Source: Planctomycetaceae bacterium
Lineage (GTDB): Bacteria > Planctomycetota > Planctomycetia > Pirellulales > JAEUIK01
Assembly: GCA_016793185.1 (NCBI GenBank)
Contig: JAEUIK010000290.1
Location: 1 to 8,782 of the forward strand
Length of the DNA stretch: 8,782 bases
Direction: 5' to 3'
This document shows, piece by piece, positions 1-5,980 of the stretch (its first letter is position 1; the number at the start of each line of letters is the position of its first letter). The translations under genes were made by a program, and so were the position numbers. Under the pieces are notes generated by a model. The model saw only the letters and a program-made list of their open reading frames with translations, was not told the origin of the DNA and did not search any database.

Positions 1-1049
1 GTCCGCCGGCGCGCAGCGTGCGGCTCGTCACCGACACCCTCGAGTTCTGTGCCCGGCACGTCCCGCAGTTCAACCCGGTCTCAATCTCGGGCTACCACAT
101 TCGCGAGGCGGGCGCCACGGCGGCCGAGGAACTCGGCTTCACGCTGGCCGACGGCTTCCACTACGTCGAGCAGGGGATCGAGCGGGGGCTGGCGGTCGAC
201 GATTTCGCGCCGCGGCTCTCCTTCTTCTTCAACTCGCATAACGATTTTCTCGAAGAGATCGCCAAGTTCCGCGCCGCGCGGCGCATCTGGGCCCGGCATC
301 TCCGCGAGCGTTACGGAGCGACGAGCCCCAAGAGCTGGGCGCTCCGCTTCCACGCCCAGACGTCCGGCGTCAGCCTGCAGGCTCAACAGCCCGAGGTGAA
401 CGTGGTCCGCGTCGCTTATCAGGCTCTGGCGGCCGTGCTGGGGGGCTGCCAATCGCTGCACACCAACAGCCGCGACGAGACGCTGTCGCTGCCGACCGAA
501 GAGGCGGTCACCATCGCCCTGCGCACGCAACAGGTGCTGGCCTACGAGACGGGCGTTCCGAACATGGTCGATCCGCTGGGGGGAAGCTATCAACTCGAAT
601 CGCTGACCGACGCCATCGAAGGCGAGGCCGAGGAGATCTTTGCCGAGATCGAGCGCCAGGGGGGCATGATCGCCGCCATCGAAAACGGCTACTTCCGCCG
701 GGCCATCGCCGACAGCGCCTTCGCATTCCAGCGCGAAGTCGACGCCAAGCGCAAGCTGGTGGTGGGCGTGAACGCCTTCACCGATACGGAGGCGACCACG
801 ATTCCCACGCTCGAGATCCATCCCGAGATCGAACAGCAGCAAAAACAGCGGCTGGCCGCCCACCGGCAGGCGCGCGACAACGCCAACTACGAGGCCGCAT
901 TGCAGGAAGTGCGCCGCGCGGCCGCCGGCGACGTGAACGTGATGCCCGCTTTGCTCGATGCCGCGCGAGCGGGTGCGACCGTCGGCGAAACCGTGAACGC
1001 CCTGGCGGACGTGTTGGGCCGCTACAACCCGGCCGTGGCGGGAATGTAG
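1..1049 (+). CDS. Methylmalonyl-CoA mutase family, catalytic (large) subunit, 5'-truncated by the window
   Basis: This is the C-terminal part of the TIM-barrel subunit of an adenosylcobalamin-dependent acyl-CoA mutase, which interconverts methylmalonyl-CoA and succinyl-CoA or a related pair in the cytoplasm. The reading frame is open from base 3, and the residues before the GTG at 18 (PPARS) fit the family's conserved PPEPSMR-like segment, so that GTG is internal and the true start lies off the left edge. Seen in the sequence: SGYHIREAGAT, whose Tyr-His (codons at 93-98) matches the active-site Tyr243/His244 of the Propionibacterium enzyme; RLSFFF; SLQAQQPEVN; LHTNSRDE; and VDPLGGSY. The protein stops after the linker with no B12-binding domain, and that domain is encoded by the gene at 1217, so this is a split mutase. 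The Arg/Gln residue that separates methylmalonyl-CoA from isobutyryl-CoA mutases should lie only a few residues off the left edge, so the substrate is not settled. Family assignment is very sure; exact substrate is not. Confidence 0.95.
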   Translation, partial: PPARSVRLVTDTLEFCARHVPQFNPVSISGYHIREAGATAAEELGFTLADGFHYVEQGIERGLAVDDFAPRLSFFFNSHNDFLEEIAKFRAARRIWARHLRERYGATSPKSWALRFHAQTSGVSLQAQQPEVNVVRVAYQALAAVLGGCQSLHTNSRDETLSLPTEEAVTIALRTQQVLAYETGVPNMVDPLGGSYQLESLTDAIEGEAEEIFAEIERQGGMIAAIENGYFRRAIADSAFAFQREVDAKRKLVVGVNAFTDTEATTIPTLEIHPEIEQQQKQRLAAHRQARDNANYEAALQEVRRAAAGDVNVMPALLDAARAGATVGETVNALADVLGRYNPAVAGM

Positions 1050-1095
1050 GAGTTTGCCGGCGGGGCCGCAGGCAGTGGTCATGGTTCAACTGTAG

Positions 1096-1188
1096 TCGGG
1101 GTCTCTGACCCCGATCCTGAATAGGTTAAACGCATCGGCCGCACAGCGGCCGACGAGAGGAAAACGGCCGGCCTCGCAGAGGCCCGCT
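1096..1188. repeat. Cluster of three short-loop hairpins between the mutase genes
   Basis: The 167-base gap between the two mutase genes holds three consecutive inverted repeats. The first, 1096-1114, has arms TCGGGGTC and GACCCCGA around the loop TCT (8 bp). The second, 1135-1153, has arms TCGGCCGC and GCGGCCGA around ACA (8 bp). The third, 1170-1184, has arms GGCCTC and GAGGCC around GCA (6 bp), with more pairing outside one mismatch up to about 1188. All three have 3-base loops. None is followed by a T-run, so intrinsic termination is unlikely. The arrangement resembles REP-like interspersed palindromes. In mRNA it could act as a processing or stability element that sets the ratio of the two subunits. 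The structures are seen directly; the role is inference. Confidence 0.6.
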
Positions 1189-1216
1189 ACCGAAGAGACC
1201 AACCGAGATTTCTCCC

Positions 1217-1624
1217 ATGCCGCAGGTTGCCGCTCGACCGATTCGCGTGGTCCTCGCTAAGGTCGGCCTCGATGGTCACGACCGGGGTGTGCAGGTCGTC
1301 GCGCGGGCGCTCCGCGACGCCGGCATGGAGGTCATCTACACCGGCCTCTGGCAGTCGCCCGACGCGGTGGTGCGCGCCGTCGAAGACGAAGACGCCGACG
1401 TGCTGGGCATCAGCATCCTCTCGGGCGCGCACATGGCCCTCATGCCTCAGCTAATGGAATCCTTGCGGCAGCGGGGGCTCGGGCACGTGCTGGTGATTCT
1501 CGGCGGAATCATCCCCGAAAGCGACATCCCGAAGCTCGCCGAGATCGGCGTGGCAAAAGTGTTCACGCCTGGCGCGTCGCTGCCGGAGATTGCCGACTTC
1601 CTCACGCACAGCGTCCGGCATTAA
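1217..1624 (+). CDS. Methylmalonyl-CoA mutase family, B12-binding (small) subunit
   Basis: This 135-residue protein is a stand-alone cobalamin-binding domain that pairs with the catalytic subunit encoded just upstream. It shows the family signature DxHxxG (Asp19, His21, Gly24 in GLDGHDRG), where His21 is expected to be the lower axial ligand to cobalt. It also has the SxL element (Ser66-Ile-Leu68) and the Gly-Gly turn (Gly96-Gly97 in LGGIIP). These are the three motifs of the Rossmann-like B12 fold shared by methylmalonyl-CoA mutase, isobutyryl-CoA mutase small subunit and glutamate mutase. The length is normal for split enzymes. The ATG at 1217 leaves only a short tail (MPQVAARP) before the first strand. 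No good Shine-Dalgarno is visible. The gene lies 167 bases after the large-subunit gene, probably in the same transcript, with a hairpin cluster between them. Confidence 0.94.
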   Translation: MPQVAARPIRVVLAKVGLDGHDRGVQVVARALRDAGMEVIYTGLWQSPDAVVRAVEDEDADVLGISILSGAHMALMPQLMESLRQRGLGHVLVILGGIIPESDIPKLAEIGVAKVFTPGASLPEIADFLTHSVRH

Positions 1625-1627
1625 GGG

Positions 1628-1990
1628 ATGATGCGAGAGGATTCCAATCCGGATTCAATCCTCTTCGAACCAGATCAGCGCGCATTACGTTGGTTGCAAG
1701 AATGCGTTGGCCTCTTCTTTCATTATGTTGAGGAAGTCGCCGGGGAGTCGCGCGTCACAGAAATCGATCTCAGTGAGACGACGATCACTGACGAAGCTCT
1801 CACGCATGTCGGACAGTTGACGGGATTGGAGTGCCTCAGTCTCGATGACACGAACGTCAGCGATGTTGGGTTGCGGCAACTCTTCTCGTTGGTCCGCCTC
1901 AAGCGGCTCGAACTTCGGAATACAAGGGCCTCGGACGCTGGCATCAACTCGCTTCAGCAGCAGCTGCCGGCTTGCGAGATGATTCGGTGA
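1628..1990 (+). CDS. Small leucine-rich-repeat protein of planctomycete type
   Basis: This 120-residue protein has no obvious signal peptide or membrane segment. Residues from about 43 to 112 form three LRR units of about 24 residues, with the pattern LxxLxLxxTxVsDxGLxxL: one at 43-64 (EIDLSETTITDEAL), one at 65-88 (CLSLDDTNVSDVGL) and one at 89-112 (RLELRNTRASDAGI). It ends with LPACEMIR, which resembles the usual LPxC C-terminal cap of planctomycete LRR proteins. Residues 1-42 are not recognised. LRRs of this kind bind other proteins; the partner is unknown. The start at 1628 lies three bases after the stop of the B12-binding subunit, which suggests co-transcription; a second ATG at 1631 is equally possible. 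The gene is visibly less GC-rich, with looser third positions, than the mutase genes, so it may be a recent arrival. It could be a remnant of a longer LRR protein. Confidence 0.75.
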   Translation: MMREDSNPDSILFEPDQRALRWLQECVGLFFHYVEEVAGESRVTEIDLSETTITDEALTHVGQLTGLECLSLDDTNVSDVGLRQLFSLVRLKRLELRNTRASDAGINSLQQQLPACEMIR

Positions 1991-2024
1991 TTCGTATGCA
2001 GCTCGGGAGTGAACCACTCGCAAT

Positions 2025-2042
2025 CAGCGACAATTATCGCTG
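2025..2042. terminator. Small hairpin between convergent genes
   Basis: Arms CAGCGA and TCGCTG (6 bp) flank a 6-base A/T-rich loop in the 43-base gap between the LRR gene and hemH, overlapping the hemH stop codon. The position suits shared transcript ends. There is no T-run, so intrinsic termination is weakly supported. Confidence 0.25.
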
Positions 2043-3113
2043 CGGGCGCGGGCAGCAATCCGCCGGACACACATCGTGGCTCGGTCCAAGTTCACCCAAC
2101 GCCAGCCGCGGCTGGCGGGGATCCATTCGCTCGACGATCAACTCGCGGATCATCGCGACGAACCGGGGATGCGTGCCGGCGGTCCCGGCCCGGACGAAGT
2201 TCAGCCCCAGTTCCTCCGCCACCGCGGCCGCCTCGGTATCGAGGTCGTACAGCACCTCCATGTGGTCCGAGATGAAGCCGACCGGCACAACCACCACACT
2301 TTGCACTCCCGCGGCTTTGAGCTGACGCAGGTAATCGCAGATATCGGGTTCGAGCCAGGGCTGCGACGGCGGGCCGCTGCGGCTCTGAAACACCAGCCTC
2401 CAGCGATTGTCGATGAGGCCCAAGTTGTTGGAGGCGTGTGCAGAGATCCCCTCGCTGGCGCTTCGGGCCAGTGAAGTAGATAATCCCGCGACGACGAGCC
2501 GGCTGGCTTCCTCGAGCTGTTGCTGGTAGCGCGACGTCTGGGCCATCGACTGCGGAATGCTGTGGGCGGTGAACACCAATACGGCGTCGCGCCGCTGCGA
2601 CTCCGGCAGCTGATCAAGCGCCGTGGTGACGCGATCGACCAGGGCCGCGATGTAGCCGGGGTGGTTGAAAAAGGCACGGAGCTTGTCGACCGCTGGCGCC
2701 GTCGATCCGACTTCCGCCTGCGCGGCGGCGATGTTGTCGAGATACTGCCGGCAGCTCGAATAGGAGCTTGTGGCGGCGGTGACGAATGCCAACGCGCGGC
2801 GCCGCCCGTCGGCGGCCATCTGCCGCAGCGTGTCGGCCAGCAGCGGGCGCCAGTTACGGTTCCCCCAATAGATGGGCAGCTCCGGGCCGTGCGCGTGCAA
2901 TTCCCCCTCGAGCGCCGCGATCAAAGCCCGATTTTGCGCGTTGATGGGGCTGACTCCCCCAAAGTGCTGATAATGCTCGGCCACCTCCAGCATGCGCTCG
3001 CGCGGGACGTTCCGACCCCGCAGCACGTTCTCCAGGAACGGCAGCACGTCATCCGGTCCCTCGGGACCCCCGAAGGAGACGATCAACAGCGAGTCGTACG
3101 AAGGAGGCGTCAT
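2034..3113 (-). CDS. hemH: Ferrochelatase (protoporphyrin or coproporphyrin type)
   Basis: This 359-residue enzyme inserts Fe2+ into a porphyrin late in heme synthesis. The N-terminus (SFGGPEGPDDVLPFLENVLRG) and the HFGGVSPIN segment match actinobacterial-type ferrochelatases. The substrate may therefore be coproporphyrin III (CpfC) rather than protoporphyrin IX; I cannot separate the two here. The catalytic His is His184 (TAHSIP), and the metal-side pair is His284 and Glu286 (ISDHMEVLYD). Four cysteines fit a [2Fe-2S] cluster: Cys121 (SSYSSCRQY) and Cys349, Cys353 and Cys354 in the C-terminal CPADCC. The protein is longer than usual because residues of about 211-235 form an extra stretch containing SLARSASEG, before the conserved RWRLVFQSRSGPP. 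The ATG at 3113 puts the first strand immediately after six residues; no clear Shine-Dalgarno is seen. The gene is divergent from the patatin gene and convergent with the LRR gene. Confidence 0.95.
   Translation of the reverse strand: MTPPSYDSLLIVSFGGPEGPDDVLPFLENVLRGRNVPRERMLEVAEHYQHFGGVSPINAQNRALIAALEGELHAHGPELPIYWGNRNWRPLLADTLRQMAADGRRRALAFVTAATSSYSSCRQYLDNIAAAQAEVGSTAPAVDKLRAFFNHPGYIAALVDRVTTALDQLPESQRRDAVLVFTAHSIPQSMAQTSRYQQQLEEASRLVVAGLSTSLARSASEGISAHASNNLGLIDNRWRLVFQSRSGPPSQPWLEPDICDYLRQLKAAGVQSVVVVPVGFISDHMEVLYDLDTEAAAVAEELGLNFVRAGTAGTHPRFVAMIRELIVERMDPRQPRLALGELGPSHDVCPADCCPRPQR
2409..2483 (-). repeat. In-frame repeat-derived insertion within hemH
   Basis: Codons of about 211-235 of hemH encode a hydrophilic stretch not expected in the family at this place. 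Its core (2448-2480) translates as STSLARSASEG. The core DNA is an imperfect hairpin: on the plus strand CTGGC (2455-2459) pairs with GCCAG (2467-2471), with extra outer pairs to 2452 and 2474 and a TTC loop. I recall this SLARSASEG-coding palindrome as widely dispersed in planctomycete genomes, in coding and non-coding DNA. The frame is kept and downstream catalytic residues are intact, so the enzyme is probably functional. The exact insertion boundaries are inferred from general family knowledge, not from an alignment. Confidence 0.6.
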
Positions 3114-3331
3114 CGCGGGTCAGCCCGTCTGGTGTGCCGAGGGGTTATGCCCCATTCTAGACCTGTTAGCAACCCGGCGGCCGGCGCCCCGTCTTGACAC
3201 TGAGACAGTGCCTTGGGAACTTGCCAGCAGCAGGAAGCGTTGAGGCATTTCCCGTTGGTAGTCCGAGAGCCGTGTCCAACCTAGCCGACAGCGAGCCCAC
3301 CGATCCATCCCCGCGCCCAGGACCTGGTGCG
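3114..3331. other. Divergent intergenic region with a small dyad
   Basis: This gap separates hemH (minus) from the patatin gene (plus) and must hold both promoters. A TTGACA at 3194-3199 overlaps a perfect dyad, CACTG-AGA-CAGTG, at 3198-3210, which could be an operator. No convincing -10 lies 16-18 bases after the TTGACA. On the minus strand TAGAAT (3154-3159) resembles a -10, but no -35 stands at the right distance. GGGG-TTATG-CCCC at 3141-3153 is another short inverted repeat. Third-position GC in the patatin frame is only about 46 percent over 3194-3271 and about 65 percent over 3272-3331, which argues that much of this stretch is not coding. Confidence 0.35.
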
Positions 3332-5185
3332 ATGCTGGATGTCTCCGAGCGTGTTGCCACGTTGCGGCACAGCCGCCTATGCCGGGGGCTGAGCGTCGAA
3401 GAGCTGCACGACCTGGCCCTGGCCGTGCATCCGCTCAGCTTTCACTCGGGCGAGACGGTTTGCCGCCAGGGTGATCCCGGCGGCAGCATGTTCCTCGTTG
3501 CCCAGGGGCGGGTCAAGCTGGCCATCGAGGAAGGGCCGGGCAACTATCGCCTGCTCGACTATCTCGGCCGAGGCGACCACTTCGGCGACATGTCGATGCT
3601 CACGGGGCGCCGGCGGATGGCGACGGCCACCGCCCTGGTCGATACCGAGTTGCTGGAACTCCACAATGACGACTTCCAGCGGTTGTTGGAAACCGTGCCG
3701 GCGTTCGCCGCGAATCTGAGCCGAACCATGGGCTTTCGGCTGCACCTGGTGACGCACGGACAACCGGTGCGCTGGCAGCCGCGCGTGATCGCGCTCGTCA
3801 ACTCGACCTTGCAGACCCAAGGGCTGGTCTCCGCGCTGGCCGAAGCGCTCGCCGAGCGCGAGGACTCGCTGGCCGTGCTGACCGATCGCCCGCAGACCTG
3901 GCAACCGCGGCACCCCTACCATCTCGAGCCGATTCCCACGAGCGATACGAGTCCCCATTGGCCCGGCGAGTCGGAGCTGATCCGCCGCGCCTCCGAGCGG
4001 CACGAGCGTGTGCTGGTCGACGTCACCCAACGGGGCCTCGAGCGCGATTTGCCGCGGCTGGCGCGCCACTGCGAGCAGGTCTGGTGGCTGGTTGAGCCGC
4101 GTTACGCGGAAACGTCGCTGGCCAACCTACGGCGACTGCTGGCGGCCGATCGGACCTTGGGTTCGCGCGTCCACCTGGTTTGGATTCTGCCGGAGTCCGA
4201 GCGATTCTCGCCCGCCTGGGATGCCGACTCCCTGGGGATTTCGCCCCTGGATTTCAAAGTCGTTCTCCCGCCGGCCGACGGCCCCTGGCAGGTGGCGCAT
4301 CGGCAGAGCATCTCGCGACTCGTGCGGCACCTGCAGGGGACGCGCGTCGGGCTCGCCCTGAGTGGAGGTGGTGGACGCGGACTCGCGCATCTCGGCGTTC
4401 TGCGGGCGTTCGAGCGGGCGGGAATCGATTTCGACCTGATGGCCGGCACCAGCAGCGGCGCCATGACCGGCCTGTCGTACGCGGCGGGCTGGCCCCCGGA
4501 CGAAGCGCTGCGGTTGTTCAAGCAAGACGTCACGCCCCCGTGGTACTTGCGCGGAATCCCGGGGGGAGGCCAATGGTACTTGTACTTCATGTACCGCTTT
4601 GGCGCGTGGGACGGAAAACTCCGGGCGTACGCCGGCAACGCCCGGCTCGAGCAATTGCGGATTCCGTTCAGCACGGTGACCGTCGACTTGGTCACCGGCC
4701 AGCAAGTGGTGCGCGACCGCGGAGACGTCGTCCACGCGATCCTCGAAAGTATCAACATGCCGACGATCGCCCGCCCGATCCTGCGCGATGGGATGGCGTT
4801 GGTGGACGGCGGCATCCTCAACAACCTGCCGGGAGACGTGCTGGCCGAGCGCGGCGCGACACTGATCGTGGGCGTCGACGTGGGATCGCGACTCCCGCCA
4901 CGTTTTGGAGAGCGGATCGTGCGCCGCGGGGGGAGCTACCGGCGCCCCCGCTTCTGGGAAACACTGCTCCGCGTCAACGAAGTACAGGCCTCGGGGGTCA
5001 ACGCCGTGAGCGCCGCGGCGCTCGATCTGACGATCACCCCGGAGACGTCGGCCTACGACTTCGCCGACTTCACGCGGGGCTTCGAATTGGCCGACATCGG
5101 CGAAGCGGCGGCCGAGGAGGCCCTCCCGCAGTTGCGGCAATTGCTTGCCGACCTCCAGCGGTCCGACGCGAACCCGCGCCGCTGA
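3332..5185 (+). CDS. Cyclic-nucleotide-binding / patatin-like phospholipase fusion (NTE-like)
   Basis: This 617-residue protein belongs to the neuropathy-target-esterase-like family: a regulatory cyclic-nucleotide-binding domain followed by a serine lipid hydrolase. Residues of about 8-135 form the CNB domain (LSFHSGETVCRQGD, FLVAQGRVKL, HFGDMSMLTGRRRMATATA). Its phosphate-binding segment has Asp where cAMP binders usually carry Glu (GDMSML), while the Arg is kept. Residues of about 150-335 are a linking region I cannot name. The patatin domain follows, with the oxyanion-hole GGGGRG (345-350), the nucleophile elbow GTSSG (Ser374) and the catalytic Asp492 in DGG, so the Ser-Asp dyad is complete. 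Expected activity is lysophospholipase or esterase at membranes. No signal peptide is seen. I chose ATG 3332 because AGGA lies nine bases upstream and codon bias becomes strong only there. GTG 3272 and TTG 3194 are in-frame alternatives that would add 20 or 46 residues of low-complexity sequence. Confidence 0.88.
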   Translation: MLDVSERVATLRHSRLCRGLSVEELHDLALAVHPLSFHSGETVCRQGDPGGSMFLVAQGRVKLAIEEGPGNYRLLDYLGRGDHFGDMSMLTGRRRMATATALVDTELLELHNDDFQRLLETVPAFAANLSRTMGFRLHLVTHGQPVRWQPRVIALVNSTLQTQGLVSALAEALAEREDSLAVLTDRPQTWQPRHPYHLEPIPTSDTSPHWPGESELIRRASERHERVLVDVTQRGLERDLPRLARHCEQVWWLVEPRYAETSLANLRRLLAADRTLGSRVHLVWILPESERFSPAWDADSLGISPLDFKVVLPPADGPWQVAHRQSISRLVRHLQGTRVGLALSGGGGRGLAHLGVLRAFERAGIDFDLMAGTSSGAMTGLSYAAGWPPDEALRLFKQDVTPPWYLRGIPGGGQWYLYFMYRFGAWDGKLRAYAGNARLEQLRIPFSTVTVDLVTGQQVVRDRGDVVHAILESINMPTIARPILRDGMALVDGGILNNLPGDVLAERGATLIVGVDVGSRLPPRFGERIVRRGGSYRRPRFWETLLRVNEVQASGVNAVSAAALDLTITPETSAYDFADFTRGFELADIGEAAAEEALPQLRQLLADLQRSDANPRR

Positions 5186-5203
5186 GGGCAACGCGCCGTG
5201 GCA

Positions 5204-5232
5204 GCCGCCGCTCGGGCAGGAGCCGCGGCGGC
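5204..5232. terminator. GC-rich hairpin between the patatin gene and tRNA-Glu
   Basis: A perfect 8-bp stem, GCCGCCGC (5204-5211) with GCGGCGGC (5225-5232), encloses a 13-base loop. It begins 19 bases after the patatin stop and lies 12 bases past the tRNA 3' end on the other strand, so it could end both convergent transcripts. There is no strong T-run: the minus-strand side has CTTTCCTTGTTT before the hairpin, not after it. A stabilising or Rho-assisted 3' end is as likely as intrinsic termination. Confidence 0.4.
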
Positions 5233-5244
5233 AAACAAGGAAAG

Positions 5245-5317
5245 TGACCCCGACGGGATTCGAACCCGTGTCGCAGCCGTGAAAGGGCTGTGTCCTAGGC
5301 CTCTAGACGACGGGGCC
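5245..5317 (-). tRNA. tRNA-Glu, anticodon UUC
   Basis: A complete 73-base cloverleaf lies on the minus strand. The acceptor arm is GGCCCCG with CGGGGTC, including one G-T wobble. The anticodon stem CAGCC/GGCTG carries the loop CTTTCAC, giving anticodon TTC (UUC, Glu). The T arm ACGGG-TTCGAAT-CCCGT is canonical. The discriminator is A and CCA is not encoded. UUC is read at both GAA and GAG by wobble. It is flanked by a 3' GC-rich hairpin and a 5' hairpin that starts one base upstream of the mature end. Confidence 0.97.
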
Positions 5318-5318
5318 A

Positions 5319-5383
5319 GATCAGGGCTCGAAACCTGATCGGATCCCCGGAGACCCGCGACGTCGCGCGGATGGCTTCCGGGG
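5319..5383 (-). other. Structured leader upstream of tRNA-Glu
   Basis: Two inverted repeats lie between the tRNA and its likely promoter. GATCAGG (5319-5325) pairs with CCTGATC (5334-5340) around an 8-base loop, ending one base from the mature tRNA 5' end. Further out, CCCCGGA (5345-5351) pairs with TCCGGGG (5377-5383) and encloses the palindrome GCGACGTCGC (5357-5366). They would fold in the precursor and could guide RNase P or other trimming. Function is inferred. Confidence 0.45.
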
Positions 5384-5430
5384 CAGCCGGCGGTCAGCGA
5401 CGGCCGGATGACATGCGTCCGAGAGCGTTC

Positions 5431-5458
5431 AGTATAGGAATTTACGGCGTGCTGTCGA
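5431..5458 (-). promoter_or_regulatory. Likely sigma-70 promoter for tRNA-Glu
   Basis: Read on the minus strand, TCGACA (5453-5458, five of six matches to TTGACA) and TATACT (5431-5436, five of six to TATAAT) are separated by 16 bases. Transcription would start near 5424 and reach the tRNA after about 107 bases of leader. The A/T-rich spacer stands out in a GC-rich region. No other gene lies between it and the tRNA. Confidence 0.55.
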
Positions 5459-5745
5459 GGCGAGCCGGGGGAAACGCCACAACAAACCGCCGCCGCAGCG
5501 CGTCGGCCTCACAACTCTGGGCGCGACAAGTCGCGGTCGAGTGCGGTCGCAAGGCGACCGTGTCAAGCAAGCCGAGCGGGGAAAGCGCGAGCAGAGCCAG
5601 CTCGAACAGAGAGGTGAACTACGAGCAGGCGGAGCGGGACGATCCAGACGCCAGCCGGAGTACGAATCCGGCCCCCGAGCGCTCACGCGCGAGTGCCGCT
5701 TCTGCCCTCGGGCCGCACTGGCCCTCGAGTTTCAGCGACGCGATC
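5459..5745. other. Non-coding, hairpin-rich gap downstream of csrA
   Basis: No credible gene is seen: open frames here give Arg/Ser/Ala-rich low-complexity translations. The stretch holds two adjacent tight hairpins, CGCGAC-AA-GTCGCG (5522-5535) and CGGTCGC-AAG-GCGACCG (5544-5560), and a looser one, GCCGGA/TCCGGC (5654-5672). They lie about 190-225 bases and 75 bases past the csrA stop on the minus strand, so they may belong to the csrA 3' region. There is no T-run for intrinsic termination. Confidence 0.4.
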
Positions 5746-5973
5746 TCAGCCTTCGTTCGGAGCGCCTGAGCCCGCGGTGTCAGCTTCGGGAGCGGCCTTC
5801 GAGGCGTTCCCGTTGCGCTGGATGGCTTCGTAGACCTCTTGGCGATGGACGGGCACCTCTTTGGGGGCCTCGACGCCGAGACGGACTTTGTCGCCGCGGA
5901 TCTCCACCACCACGATGGTGATGTCATTGTTAATGACAATGCTCTCATTCTTTTTTCGTGATAGAACCAGCAT
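5746..5973 (-). CDS. csrA: Carbon storage regulator CsrA
   Basis: This 75-residue protein is the RNA-binding dimer that represses or activates translation by binding GGA motifs in leaders. The whole domain is present: it starts MLVLSRKKNESIVIN, continues VVVEIRGDKVRLGVEAPKEV and ends with VHRQEVYEAI, including the RNA-contacting Arg of VHR. The Ala/Gly/Glu-rich tail after about residue 50 is variable in the family. The start at 5973 is fixed by the invariant MLVLSRK beginning and by AAGGA seven bases upstream. The frame stays open upstream to 6258 but codes nothing family-like there. Unlike many csrA genes, no flagellar gene or fliW is adjacent in this window. The gene probably stands alone, with a tRNA gene downstream. 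Confidence 0.96.
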   Translation of the reverse strand: MLVLSRKKNESIVINNDITIVVVEIRGDKVRLGVEAPKEVPVHRQEVYEAIQRNGNASKAAPEADTAGSGAPNEG

Positions 5974-5980
5974 CGCCCAT

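Noticed and set aside
81..1082. Long open frame antisense to the mutase large subunit
   Set aside because: It is a shadow of a very GC-rich gene; the translation has no recognisable domain and the plus-strand frame is clearly the conserved protein.
4102..5247. Long open frames overlapping the patatin domain on both strands
   Set aside because: Their translations are Arg/Pro/Ala-rich and lack motifs, while the patatin frame carries GGGGRG, GTSSG and DGG.
5371..5769. Plus-strand open frame of 132 codons beside csrA
   Set aside because: It is low-complexity and Ser/Arg/Ala-rich, contains the hairpin-rich gap, overlaps the likely tRNA promoter and the csrA 3' end, and has no homology that I recognise.
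5947..5957. A-AAA-AAG heptamer in csrA, a possible -1 frameshift site
   Set aside because: It encodes the conserved Lys-Lys of CsrA. No stimulatory structure or useful -1 product is seen, and CsrA is complete in the zero frame.
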